The notes under the pieces are model-generated. The model was not told where the DNA came from and made no database searches. It was given only the letters and a program-made list of their open reading frames with translations. DNA of 47,529 bases from Actinomycetota bacterium (GTDB lineage: Bacteria; Actinomycetota; Acidimicrobiia; Acidimicrobiales; MedAcidi-G1), in the NCBI GenBank assembly GCA_014381945.1, contig JACNKQ010000046.1, forward strand, positions 1 to 47,529, in the 5' to 3' direction. This document shows, one piece after another, positions 15,063 to 22,163 of the stretch (its first letter is position 1; the number at the start of each line of letters is the position of its first letter). Position numbers and translations under genes: made by a program.

Positions 15063-16346
15063 CTATGCCGCCCCGACCCTGGTGAAGCGGTCGGGCACCA
15101 GGCGCACGACCGCTGCAATGGCCCCGTAGGCCGCTTCGGCGGTGCCCCGCTCCTCGTCGCGCAGCAGGTTCGCCATGACCCGGAGCGCCCATTCCATGAG
15201 CGGCTTCGAACGCATCCCCACCCGGGTGAGTTCCCGGATGAGGACCGGATTGCCGATCACCCTGGCGAACAGGCTGGCCACCTTGAAATACAGGCCGTAC
15301 TCCTCATCGAGCATCCCCGGGTAGCGGGCGAGTACTGCGTCGTCGCTGCGGACTGCGGCCTCGGCGATGAGCCCGGCGGCCAGCCGACCGGTCTCGTAGG
15401 CGTAGTCGATGCCCTCCCCGTTGAACGGGTTGACGGCGCCGGCGGCATCACCGACGACCAGCCAGTTGGGGCCGGCCTTGGGACCGACCGATCCGGCCAT
15501 CGGCAGGCGTCCACCGGTGGGGGGCTGGACAGGCTTCGTAGGGTCGATGCCCCAGTGCTCCGGTAGGGAATGGGCGAACTCCTCCATCAGGAAGGAGGTG
15601 TTCACCTCCCTGTAGTCGCGGAAGGTCGAAAGCAGCCCCACCCCGACGTTGATCGTCCCGTTGCCGACCGGGAAGATCCAGCCGTAGCCGGGCATGGCGT
15701 TGCCCCTTCGGTCGCGAACGTCGAGTGCGCTCTCGATCCAGGGATCGTCGTGGGCCGGGCTCTCGTAGTAGGTGCGGATCGCCATGCCCATCGGGTAGCC
15801 GCGGTCGCGCACGGTGCCGAGCGCACGACCGAACCGGGAGTTGGCGCCGTCGGCAACGACCACGTAGCGGGCGAGGATCGTCGACTCGGTTCCCTCGGTC
15901 GATCCGTCCCTGACAACGACCACAGCACCGTCGATCCGACCACCTTCGCCCTCGACCGGTCGCAGCGCCTCGGTCGACAGGAGCAGCGTCGCTCCGGCGG
16001 CGACGGCGTTCTCGGCGACGAACTGGTCGAGGTCGCACCGGCGTACCACGTAGCCGTAGTCCGGGTAGACGGGGTGCTCGGGCCAGGACATCTCGATGGT
16101 GCGACCGTGGGCGATCGTGCGCAGGCCACCGAACCGGTGGAACGGCGCCAGCGCGTCGGCCAGCCCCATCTCCTCGACCTGGTGGACGCCCCGCGGTGTC
16201 AGGCCGTCGCCGCAGGTCTTTTCGCGGGGGAACGACTTCTTTTCGACGAAGACGACGTCGAGCCCGGCGCTGGCCGCCCAGTATGCGGTGGCGGCACCGG
16301 CCGGGCCGCCGCCGACGATGAGGAGGTCGTGGACGTGGGCGGTCAT
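15063..16346 (-). CDS. Geranylgeranyl reductase family FAD-dependent oxidoreductase (MenJ-like)
   Basis: A 427-residue flavoprotein. HDLLIVGGGPAGAATAYWAASAGLDVVFVEKK is the FAD Rossmann fold with a Glu at the end of strand 2; PREKTCGDGLTPRGV is the GGR-family cysteine motif, and LVVGDAAGAVNPFNGEGIDYAYETGRLAAGLIAE is the second FAD motif. Members saturate isoprenoid chains; in actinobacteria the MenJ type reduces one double bond of the menaquinone tail. A neighbourhood of menaquinol-oxidising and complex I genes makes quinone-tail reduction the likeliest role, but phospholipid or other isoprenoid substrates are possible. No ribosome-binding site is obvious before ATG 16346. Confidence 0.85.
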   Translation of the reverse strand: MTAHVHDLLIVGGGPAGAATAYWAASAGLDVVFVEKKSFPREKTCGDGLTPRGVHQVEEMGLADALAPFHRFGGLRTIAHGRTIEMSWPEHPVYPDYGYVVRRCDLDQFVAENAVAAGATLLLSTEALRPVEGEGGRIDGAVVVVRDGSTEGTESTILARYVVVADGANSRFGRALGTVRDRGYPMGMAIRTYYESPAHDDPWIESALDVRDRRGNAMPGYGWIFPVGNGTINVGVGLLSTFRDYREVNTSFLMEEFAHSLPEHWGIDPTKPVQPPTGGRLPMAGSVGPKAGPNWLVVGDAAGAVNPFNGEGIDYAYETGRLAAGLIAEAAVRSDDAVLARYPGMLDEEYGLYFKVASLFARVIGNPVLIRELTRVGMRSKPLMEWALRVMANLLRDEERGTAEAAYGAIAAVVRLVPDRFTRVGAA

Positions 16347-16390
16347 AGACGGTGCGGGGAGCGCCCGGTCAGGGTGCCCGACACGGCTTC

Positions 16391-17146
16391 CTAGTGGCCG
16401 TCGCCGTCGCCCGAGGCTGACGCCAGCAGGTCGTCGACCTCCTGTGTCGTGATGGTCACCGGGTCGAAGTGGCCGCCGAGGTCGAGCGTGCCACCGTGGA
16501 CCGCATCGTCGATCGCCTCGGCGAGTGCGGCATCGTCTTCGGAACCGCTCAGGCGGGCCCGCTCGTGGAGCACGACCCCGAGGAGTTCCTCCCTGGTGAG
16601 GACGTCGCCCCAGCCCGGCATGCCGCCGATGACCGTCCGGTTGCGAGCCGGGTCACCGTAGGAGTTGCCGAGCCCGACGGCGTCAGACCCCTGCACCACC
16701 CAGACGACGTGGTCGGCGATCGAAGGGAAGGTGGTGAGGACCTCACCGTCGGCGAGGGGGTATCCGCTGCCGCCGCTGCCTGTCGCGCCGTGGCAGCTGG
16801 CGCAGCGGGCGGCGTAGACATGGTCGCCCTCGGCGAGGACGCCGGTGGCCTCCTGGGGCGGACGCTCGAGGGTGCCGACGTATGTGAAGGCCCAGAGGGG
16901 GAGCAGCAGCAGTGCCGAAACTGCCCACCAGGGGATCTTCCTACGGGCGTTGTGGGCGACGATGTAGGGCGCCAGGGGCTCGGGTTCGGCCTCGGCAGGC
17001 ACCTCAGAGGGCGGGGCCGGTGCGGCCGCGGCGGGTGTATCGGCAACCGGTGACCCGGCCGGGGTGTCTGCTGGAGGGTCCTCGCCCGACGTGGCGGCGC
17101 GGGCCGCTGCGGCTCGTTTGAGGAGGTGCTCGGGGATCTCGGTCAA
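16391..17146 (-). CDS. Membrane-anchored monohaem cytochrome c
   Basis: A 251-residue protein with four parts: an N-terminal MTEIPEHLLKRAAAARA tag, a Pro/Ala/Glu-rich linker (about 20-60), one transmembrane helix (about 71-90, IPWWAVSALLLLPLWAFTYVG) and a periplasm-facing cytochrome c domain. The haem site is C115-ASC-H119, with GGMPGWGDVLT providing a likely Met ligand. The start is TTG 17146, supported by GGAGG 5 nt upstream and by the near-identical N-terminus of the cytochrome b subunit IV-like protein at 19282. It is divergent from, and probably an electron acceptor for, the Rieske/cytochrome b complex. It leads a minus-strand group with the MenJ-like gene and pgi. Confidence 0.85.
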   Translation of the reverse strand: MTEIPEHLLKRAAAARAATSGEDPPADTPAGSPVADTPAAAAPAPPSEVPAEAEPEPLAPYIVAHNARRKIPWWAVSALLLLPLWAFTYVGTLERPPQEATGVLAEGDHVYAARCASCHGATGSGGSGYPLADGEVLTTFPSIADHVVWVVQGSDAVGLGNSYGDPARNRTVIGGMPGWGDVLTREELLGVVLHERARLSGSEDDAALAEAIDDAVHGGTLDLGGHFDPVTITTQEVDDLLASASGDGDGH

Positions 17147-17472
17147 CGCGGCCTCCGGGGCGGCGACTTCGTGGCGATGTCGTGGCGATGTCGTGGACGG
17201 ATTCCGGCGGCGACGGACGACCTTGTCCCGGAACGCCGCCCGGTCTGGCGGGCAGGCTAGCGGTCACTGTAGGCGGTCCGGTGCGGCGAAGCCGACCTGG
17301 TCGGGCCGAAGGGTCGTAACCGATCGCGGGTCGGGTCGGGCGGGGTACGGCTCTGTGGGGGGGCACATGTCGCTTCTCGTCCCAGGGAACGGTTTTGGCC
17401 CGGCCACATGATAGAAACCGACACCAGAAAGGGGCTGGCAACCTGCAGGCGCCGGGACCGACGACGGTCGGT

Positions 17473-17478
17473 TACGAT
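17473..17478 (+). promoter_or_regulatory. Putative -10 box (TACGAT) of the respiratory operon
   Basis: TACGAT matches TATAAT at four of six positions, including the key TA and final T. A start near 17485 would place the Rex operator at about +10 to +27. No good -35 is visible, so confidence is moderate. Confidence 0.45.
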
Positions 17479-17493
17479 GGTGCCCGCAGGCGC

Positions 17494-17511
17494 TTGTGCA
17501 GAATTTCACGA
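17494..17511 (+). promoter_or_regulatory. Rex operator upstream of the respiratory operon
   Basis: TTGTGCAGAATTTCACGA matches TTGTGAA-N4-TTCACAA at 12 of 14 fixed positions. It lies 60 nt before the first gene of the 21-gene operon and just downstream of a TACGAT -10 box, where bound Rex would block initiation or escape. Confidence 0.78.
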
Positions 17512-17571
17512 AGTCGCACTGTGGCCCCCTAACCACCCGCCCAACAGCCCGACGAGGAGTCACCGCACGAC

Positions 17572-18027
17572 ATGGTCGCGTTCGTCGCATCGATCATCGC
17601 CACCGTCGTGTTCATCTGGTGCATCCGCTGGTACCAGGGCCGCACACCCGTCGACCACGACTTCACCTGGGGCGAGGCCATGCTGTTCGCCACCTTCGTC
17701 TTCTTCATCTTCTTCTGGGTCTACGGCGTCGTCCCGCACCAGTGGTTGCAGTGGGCCGACAGCGAGCTCAACTGGCGTCCCGACCGCTTCATGGTCGGAC
17801 CACGGCTGGCCTGGACCGGCGACCGGGGAATCGTCGAATGGGTGCTCCCCTTCACGCTCGACTACCGCGTTCTGCGCGACTTCATCGCAGTCGGTATCTA
17901 CGTAGTCGCCCTGGGCGGCAACATCGTCATGTGGCGGCAGTGGCAGGAACGCGACCAGAAGACGACTGCACCGGTGCCGACCTCCGAGTACGGACGTCCG
18001 CTCTTCAAGGAGGGTGTCGGCGCATGA
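17572..18027 (+). CDS. Unknown three-helix membrane protein of the Rieske/cytochrome b cluster
   Basis: A 151-residue protein with hydrophobic helices at about residues 2-17, 36-54 and 109-128, and a charged cytoplasmic-looking tail (QWQERDQKTTAPVPTSEYGRP). The middle region is Trp-rich (PHQWLQWADSELNWRPDRF). There are no haem or iron-sulfur motifs. It is the first gene of the operon and overlaps the ferredoxin start by 4 nt (ATGA), so it is likely a structural or assembly subunit of the complex. GAGGAG lies about 12 nt before ATG 17572. No family is recognised. Confidence 0.8.
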   Translation: MVAFVASIIATVVFIWCIRWYQGRTPVDHDFTWGEAMLFATFVFFIFFWVYGVVPHQWLQWADSELNWRPDRFMVGPRLAWTGDRGIVEWVLPFTLDYRVLRDFIAVGIYVVALGGNIVMWRQWQERDQKTTAPVPTSEYGRPLFKEGVGA

Positions 18028-18440
18028 GCATCACCGACGCCAACCCCCCGCACCCCACGTTCATCGACGACTACGTCCTCCGGGAGGTCGACCTCGACTG
18101 GATGGCCAAGGCCGTCAAGCTCAAGCAGTTCATCCACATCGACCAGGCCGAATGCATCATGTGCGAAGGCTGCGTCGACATCTGTCCGTGGAAGTGCATC
18201 CACATGGTGCGACCCGACGCCATCGCCGAGGCGGTCGGGACCGGACAGCCGGGCATCGACCCGAGCGACCACGTGATCTTCACGATCGACGACGACGTGT
18301 GCACACGGTGCGCACTCTGCGTGGACCGCTGCCCCACCGGTGTCATCATCCTCGGCAAGATGGTTGAGGCACCTGCAGACGGCGACACCCACCAGCGCAC
18401 GACCAGCCACGGCTACGGCTACGGCATGCGTCTCGCGTAG
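18024..18440 (+). CDS. 2x[4Fe-4S] ferredoxin-type protein
   Basis: A 138-residue soluble protein with two complete cluster motifs: CIMCEGCVDICP (residues about 47-58) and CTRCALCVDRCP (about 91-102), both CxxCxxCxxxCP. The spacer between them is long and an N-terminal extension of about 40 residues (DDYVLREVDLDWMAKAVKLKQFIHID) precedes the first. It ends in a His/Gly/Tyr tail. Its place between an unknown membrane protein and cytochrome b suggests a peripheral electron-transfer subunit on the cytoplasmic face, or a ferredoxin shuttling to or from the second, NADH-module-less complex I. The partner is inferred. Confidence 0.92.
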   Translation: MSITDANPPHPTFIDDYVLREVDLDWMAKAVKLKQFIHIDQAECIMCEGCVDICPWKCIHMVRPDAIAEAVGTGQPGIDPSDHVIFTIDDDVCTRCALCVDRCPTGVIILGKMVEAPADGDTHQRTTSHGYGYGMRLA

Positions 18441-18490
18441 GCGCGGGCAACGACAGACACGACGAACGACAGGGCTAGGGAGAGACGACG

Positions 18491-19267
18491 GTGGCAGACA
18501 ACGGCAACAAGCCGGCGTTGCAGGAGCGCATGGGCCAGATCGGCGACCAGATGAAGGACTCGCAGGCCTGGGCGTCGATCTTCCGACCCGGTTCGATCTT
18601 CCGCAAGGGCTACAGCGACAGCCCGCGGAACCGCTCCTACGTGATCATGAACAGCGTGCTGTACCACCTCCACCCGGTGAAGGTGAAGCGGCACGCAGTG
18701 AAGGTCAGCTACACCCTCTGCCTCGGTGGCCTGAGCTTCTTCCTCTTCATCCTGCTCACGGTCACGGGCATCTTCCTGATGTTCTTCTACCGGCCCACTG
18801 CCGCCCAGGCCTGGGACGACATGCAGGCGCTCCAGACCGCCGTCGGCTTCGGCCTCATCGTGCGAAACATGCACCGGTGGGCGGCGCACCTCATGGTTCT
18901 GTCCGTGTTCCTGCACATGGCCCGAGTCTTCTACCACGGGGCCTACAAGCCGCCACGCGAGTTCAACTGGGTGATCGGCGTCATGCTCCTGCAGCTCACC
19001 CTGCTGCTGTCGTTCACCGGCTACCTGCTGCCATGGGACCAGCTGTCGCTATGGGCGGTCACGGTTGGCACCAACATGATGGGCTTCACGCCCGTATTCG
19101 GCGACCAGGTCCGCTTCGTCCTGCTGGGCGGCGTCGAGATCGGCACCGACACCCTGCTGCGCTGGTACGTACTCCATGTCCTGATGCTGCCGTTCGTGAT
19201 CGTCATCTTCATGGCGATCCACTTCTGGCGGGTCCGCAAGGACGGCGGCATCTCCGGACCGTTGTAG
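18491..19267 (+). CDS. b6-type cytochrome b (N-terminal four-helix subunit)
   Basis: A 258-residue protein colinear with chloroplast/cyanobacterial cytochrome b6: RNMHRWAAHLMVLSVFLHMARVF, PREFNWVIGVML, GYLLPWDQLSLWAV and the C-terminal RKDGGISGPL all match b6 segments. Haem ligands are His128/His142 (14 apart) and His229/His244 (15 apart), the b6 rather than bc1 spacing for the second pair. Cys77 in YTLCLGG aligns with b6 Cys35, and its distance to the first haem His (51 residues) is the same as in b6, implying covalent haem c-i at the quinone-reducing site. A cytoplasmic extension of about 40 residues precedes. GTG 18491 has a GGGAGAGACGACG leader. Confidence 0.94.
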   Translation: MADNGNKPALQERMGQIGDQMKDSQAWASIFRPGSIFRKGYSDSPRNRSYVIMNSVLYHLHPVKVKRHAVKVSYTLCLGGLSFFLFILLTVTGIFLMFFYRPTAAQAWDDMQALQTAVGFGLIVRNMHRWAAHLMVLSVFLHMARVFYHGAYKPPREFNWVIGVMLLQLTLLLSFTGYLLPWDQLSLWAVTVGTNMMGFTPVFGDQVRFVLLGGVEIGTDTLLRWYVLHVLMLPFVIVIFMAIHFWRVRKDGGISGPL

Positions 19268-19281
19268 GCCGAGGAAACACC

Positions 19282-19989
19282 ATGACCGAGATTCCGGAAC
19301 ATCTGCGCAAACGGGCCGAGGAGGCCCGCGCCAAGGCTGCCGCCGCAAAGGGAGGCGACGCCCCCGCTGCCACCTCCGAAGGCTCCGGCGAAAAAGTCCC
19401 CGCCGAACTCCTCGACCGCGGCACCCCGGCCGCCACCCCACCCGAGGGTGCAGCCCCCGCACAGGCCGGCCCGGCCCAGGGATCCGGCCCCGACGGCCAC
19501 AACCAGCGGCTGCTGACCGTCGTCAAGTCGGGGTCCATCCAGGACACCAAGTCCACGCCGATCGACAAGGTCCACGTCTGGCCCCACCTGCTGGTCGCCG
19601 AGTTCCTGTCGGCGATCATCATCACCCTGTTCACCACTCTCTTTTCGATCTTCGTGAACGCCCCGCTCCTCGAGTTGGCCGACTTCAACAAGACCCCGAA
19701 CCCCTCCAAGGCCCCCTGGTACTTCCTGGGGCTCCAGGAGCTCCTCACCATGTTCCACCCGATGGTGGCCGGCGTGACCATTCCCGGCATCGGCCTCTTC
19801 CTCCTGGTCCTGGCCCCCTACATCGACAAGAACCCGTCCCGGAAGCCCGAGGACCGCAAGTTCGCCGTGTCGCTGATGACCGTGCACCTCATGTTCTGGG
19901 CGGTGCTCGTCATGATCGGCTCGTTCTTCCGGGGCCCCGGCTTCAACTTCGTCTTCCCGTGGAACAGCGGCCTGTTCTTCGAGCTGTGA
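19282..19989 (+). CDS. Cytochrome b subunit IV-like protein (C-terminal three-helix half)
   Basis: A 235-residue protein. Residues 1-20 (MTEIPEHLRKRAEEARAKAA) form a charged helix shared with the cytochrome c at 16391; an Ala/Pro-rich linker runs to about 80. The membrane part has three helices (about 108-128, 155-175, 200-220) and the quinol-site signature NPSKAPWYFLGLQELL, equivalent to PEWY of bc1/b6f with Ala in place of Pro-Glu, as in many bacterial split cytochromes b. With the b6-type protein upstream it forms the cytochrome b core. ATG 19282 has GAGGAAA 6 nt upstream. Confidence 0.92.
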   Translation: MTEIPEHLRKRAEEARAKAAAAKGGDAPAATSEGSGEKVPAELLDRGTPAATPPEGAAPAQAGPAQGSGPDGHNQRLLTVVKSGSIQDTKSTPIDKVHVWPHLLVAEFLSAIIITLFTTLFSIFVNAPLLELADFNKTPNPSKAPWYFLGLQELLTMFHPMVAGVTIPGIGLFLLVLAPYIDKNPSRKPEDRKFAVSLMTVHLMFWAVLVMIGSFFRGPGFNFVFPWNSGLFFEL

Positions 19990-20051
19990 TCGCCATGACC
20001 CGCACACCGCCAACCGCAAACCGCCTCCCGGCGGACCCCGGGAGCTGAGCC

Positions 20052-20924
20052 GTGGCAGTCGTCATCGCAGTCATCGTGCTCGTCGTACTGGCCGGCGTCG
20101 TGCTGGTCGGTGCCTCACGCCGACGCGACAGCGGCGCAGCCGGGCTGTCCCGCGAGGCACGCAGGCGCGATCGTTCCAATCCGGTGCTCGCCACCGGGGT
20201 CGACGAATCCCTGTCGGGCCGCGAGTTCGAGACCGCAGAGGCGGCAGCCCGCACGGGCAACGATGTGGCGGTCGTCGAGTCTGCGCCGCCGGTGCCTTTC
20301 GTCGCCCCCGACCCGGTCGCCCTCGGCGTCACCCGCCGCCAGTTCTTCAACCGCAGCATCGTCGGGATGATGGGATTCGGCCTTTCCGGCTTCGGCGGTG
20401 CCTGCCTGGCGTTCCTGTGGCCCCAGGGTGTCAGCGGCTTCGGCTCCAAGATCAGGGTCGGCAACCTGGTCGAGGTCCTCGCCGACATCGAGACAAACAA
20501 CGGCTTCCTCTACAAGCCCGAGGGCCGCATGTGGATCACCGCCTATCCCAACGGGGCAGTCGAAAAGGCCCGGGCCGCCTACTCGCCGGTCGAGCTGGCC
20601 GGCATGACCGCCGGCACCGAACAGGGTTTCGACGCCGGCATCGTGGCGTTGTACCAGAAGTGCCCACACCTCGGCTGCCGCGTCCCGAACTGCGTGTCGT
20701 CGCAGTGGTTCGAGTGTCCCTGCCACGGTTCGCAGTACAACCAGGTCGGCGAGAAGCGGGGCGGTCCCGCCCCCCGCGGCATGGACCGCTTCGCCGTCGC
20801 AGTCGACGGCGGTGTCGTCGTCGTCGACACCGGCACCATCGTCCAGGGCCCGCCCATCGGCACCAACACAACCGGCCAGGAGGCCGAGGGCCCGCACTGT
20901 ATCGGCGAGGCGGGCGGGCACTAG
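20052..20924 (+). CDS. Rieske iron-sulfur protein
   Basis: A 290-residue protein, longer than typical Rieske proteins (about 180-200) because it has two membrane-targeting segments: an N-terminal helix (residues 2-20, VVIAVIVLVVLAGVVLVGA), a polar linker, and a second helix (about 105-125) behind a Tat-like TRRQFF motif. The 2Fe-2S ligands are in CPHLGC and CPCHGSQY. It passes electrons from menaquinol to the cytochrome c subunits. GTG 20052. The extra helix recalls the multi-helix Rieske proteins of actinobacterial QcrA but is arranged differently. Confidence 0.95.
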   Translation: MAVVIAVIVLVVLAGVVLVGASRRRDSGAAGLSREARRRDRSNPVLATGVDESLSGREFETAEAAARTGNDVAVVESAPPVPFVAPDPVALGVTRRQFFNRSIVGMMGFGLSGFGGACLAFLWPQGVSGFGSKIRVGNLVEVLADIETNNGFLYKPEGRMWITAYPNGAVEKARAAYSPVELAGMTAGTEQGFDAGIVALYQKCPHLGCRVPNCVSSQWFECPCHGSQYNQVGEKRGGPAPRGMDRFAVAVDGGVVVVDTGTIVQGPPIGTNTTGQEAEGPHCIGEAGGH

Positions 20925-20951
20925 CCCCCCGGTAGGAGACCCGAGACCGAG

Positions 20952-22163
20952 ATGAACCCGATGATCCTCGCAGCGAGCACGCAGCGCACGATCGGCCTGC
21001 TCCTAGCCATCGTCGTGATGGTCGGGTTCCTCGTGTACCTGCTGTTCAGCTTCCGCATCGGCAAGCGGGAACTGGGTTCCGAGGTCGAACTGGCCGCCAA
21101 CCGCAAGCCCTACCTCGACGACGACGACCTCGAGACCTTCCGCCTCGACAGGGCGCTGGTCTGGTCCCTCGTGACCCTCACCGCCGTCTCGATGATCCTG
21201 CCCGTCTACTGGCTGATGGAGCCGGCACGCCAGGAGAACGCAATCGTCGACTGGGTGAACCGATTCGAAAAGCGCGGCGCCCGCAACTTCGAGGAGGCGT
21301 GTTCCTCCTGCCACGGCCCCGGTGGCGTCGGTGGTGTCGCCGCCTTCACGCTGGTCGACGCCGAAGGCGCCTTCGTCGCACAGGTCGAGTGGAAGGCACC
21401 TGCCCTCACCACCGTGTTGTCACGATTCGACGAGGCCGAGGTCCGGCACATCCTCGACTACGGCCGGCCCGGCACGCCGATGCCCGCATGGGGCCTGCCC
21501 GGCGGCGGTCCGATGACCACCCAGCAGGTCGAACAGCTGATCGTCTACCTGCGGTCCGTCCAACTCGACCAGGATGATGCCACGGCCCAGATCGACGCCG
21601 GCATCGTCGCAGGTGCCAGGGCCGTCGTCACCGCAGCCGACGCCGAACTCATCGAAGCCGCCGACGTCGAAGCCGCCGCCGAAGCCTGGCTGGCGCGGGC
21701 TTCCGACCCGACCAGCGCCGACTACCTCCGCTACGGCGAGTTGATCTTCAACAACCCGGCAGCCCAGGGCGCCAACTCGTGCGCCCGCTGCCACACGCCC
21801 GGCTTCTCGTTCGGCGCCGCCGACGAGGACTCGACCGCGGCGCTGCTCGAGACCTGGCCCCGCCTGGCCGATTCCGGGATCCTCACCGGCTGGCAGCCGG
21901 CCCAGGGCCACGTGGGCCCGAGCCTCGAAGGCGTCGAGACACACTTCCCGACGGCGGCCCGCCAGGAGGAGTTCGTCCGTATCGGCTCGGAGGTAGGCGT
22001 CGGCTTCGGCAACGCCCGCAGCGGCACCGGCATGATGCCCGGCTTCGGCGGACGCGTGGATCCCGACGTCGTCGACTACGACACGGGAGGCGACGCCACC
22101 TACAGCCGCATCCTGACACCCGACCAGATCGCTGCAGTCGTGGCCTACGAGAGGAGCCGGTGA
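20952..22163 (+). CDS. Dihaem cytochrome c, membrane anchored
   Basis: A 403-residue protein with two N-terminal transmembrane helices (about 14-33 and 68-86, the latter after an acidic DDDDLETFRLDR stretch) and two cytochrome c domains. Haem sites are C117-SSC-H121 and C277-ARC-H281, with MPAWG and MMPGFGG as likely Met ligands. An Ala/Glu-rich helical segment (about 205-250) links the domains. It probably plays the cytochrome c1/QcrC role of accepting electrons from the Rieske centre. GGAGA precedes ATG 20952; the stop overlaps the next gene (TGATG). Confidence 0.93.
   Translation: MNPMILAASTQRTIGLLLAIVVMVGFLVYLLFSFRIGKRELGSEVELAANRKPYLDDDDLETFRLDRALVWSLVTLTAVSMILPVYWLMEPARQENAIVDWVNRFEKRGARNFEEACSSCHGPGGVGGVAAFTLVDAEGAFVAQVEWKAPALTTVLSRFDEAEVRHILDYGRPGTPMPAWGLPGGGPMTTQQVEQLIVYLRSVQLDQDDATAQIDAGIVAGARAVVTAADAELIEAADVEAAAEAWLARASDPTSADYLRYGELIFNNPAAQGANSCARCHTPGFSFGAADEDSTAALLETWPRLADSGILTGWQPAQGHVGPSLEGVETHFPTAARQEEFVRIGSEVGVGFGNARSGTGMMPGFGGRVDPDVVDYDTGGDATYSRILTPDQIAAVVAYERSR

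Larger units (their letters stand above)
17147..17571 (+). other. 425-bp divergent intergenic region
   Basis: It separates the minus-strand cytochrome c from the plus-strand respiratory operon. Near the minus-strand gene there is a short direct duplication (GTGGCGATGTC, 17172-17193). TAGCCT and TACAGT on the minus strand (about 17255-17272) are candidate -10 boxes for the cytochrome c. On the plus side are TACGAT at 17473 and a Rex operator at 17494, then an untranslated leader of roughly 85 nt. No gene is supported inside. Confidence 0.7.

Noticed and set aside
17172-17193. Short direct duplication as an insertion-site or repeat element
   Set aside because: Two 11-bp copies only, with no mobile gene or inverted ends nearby; most likely simple slippage.
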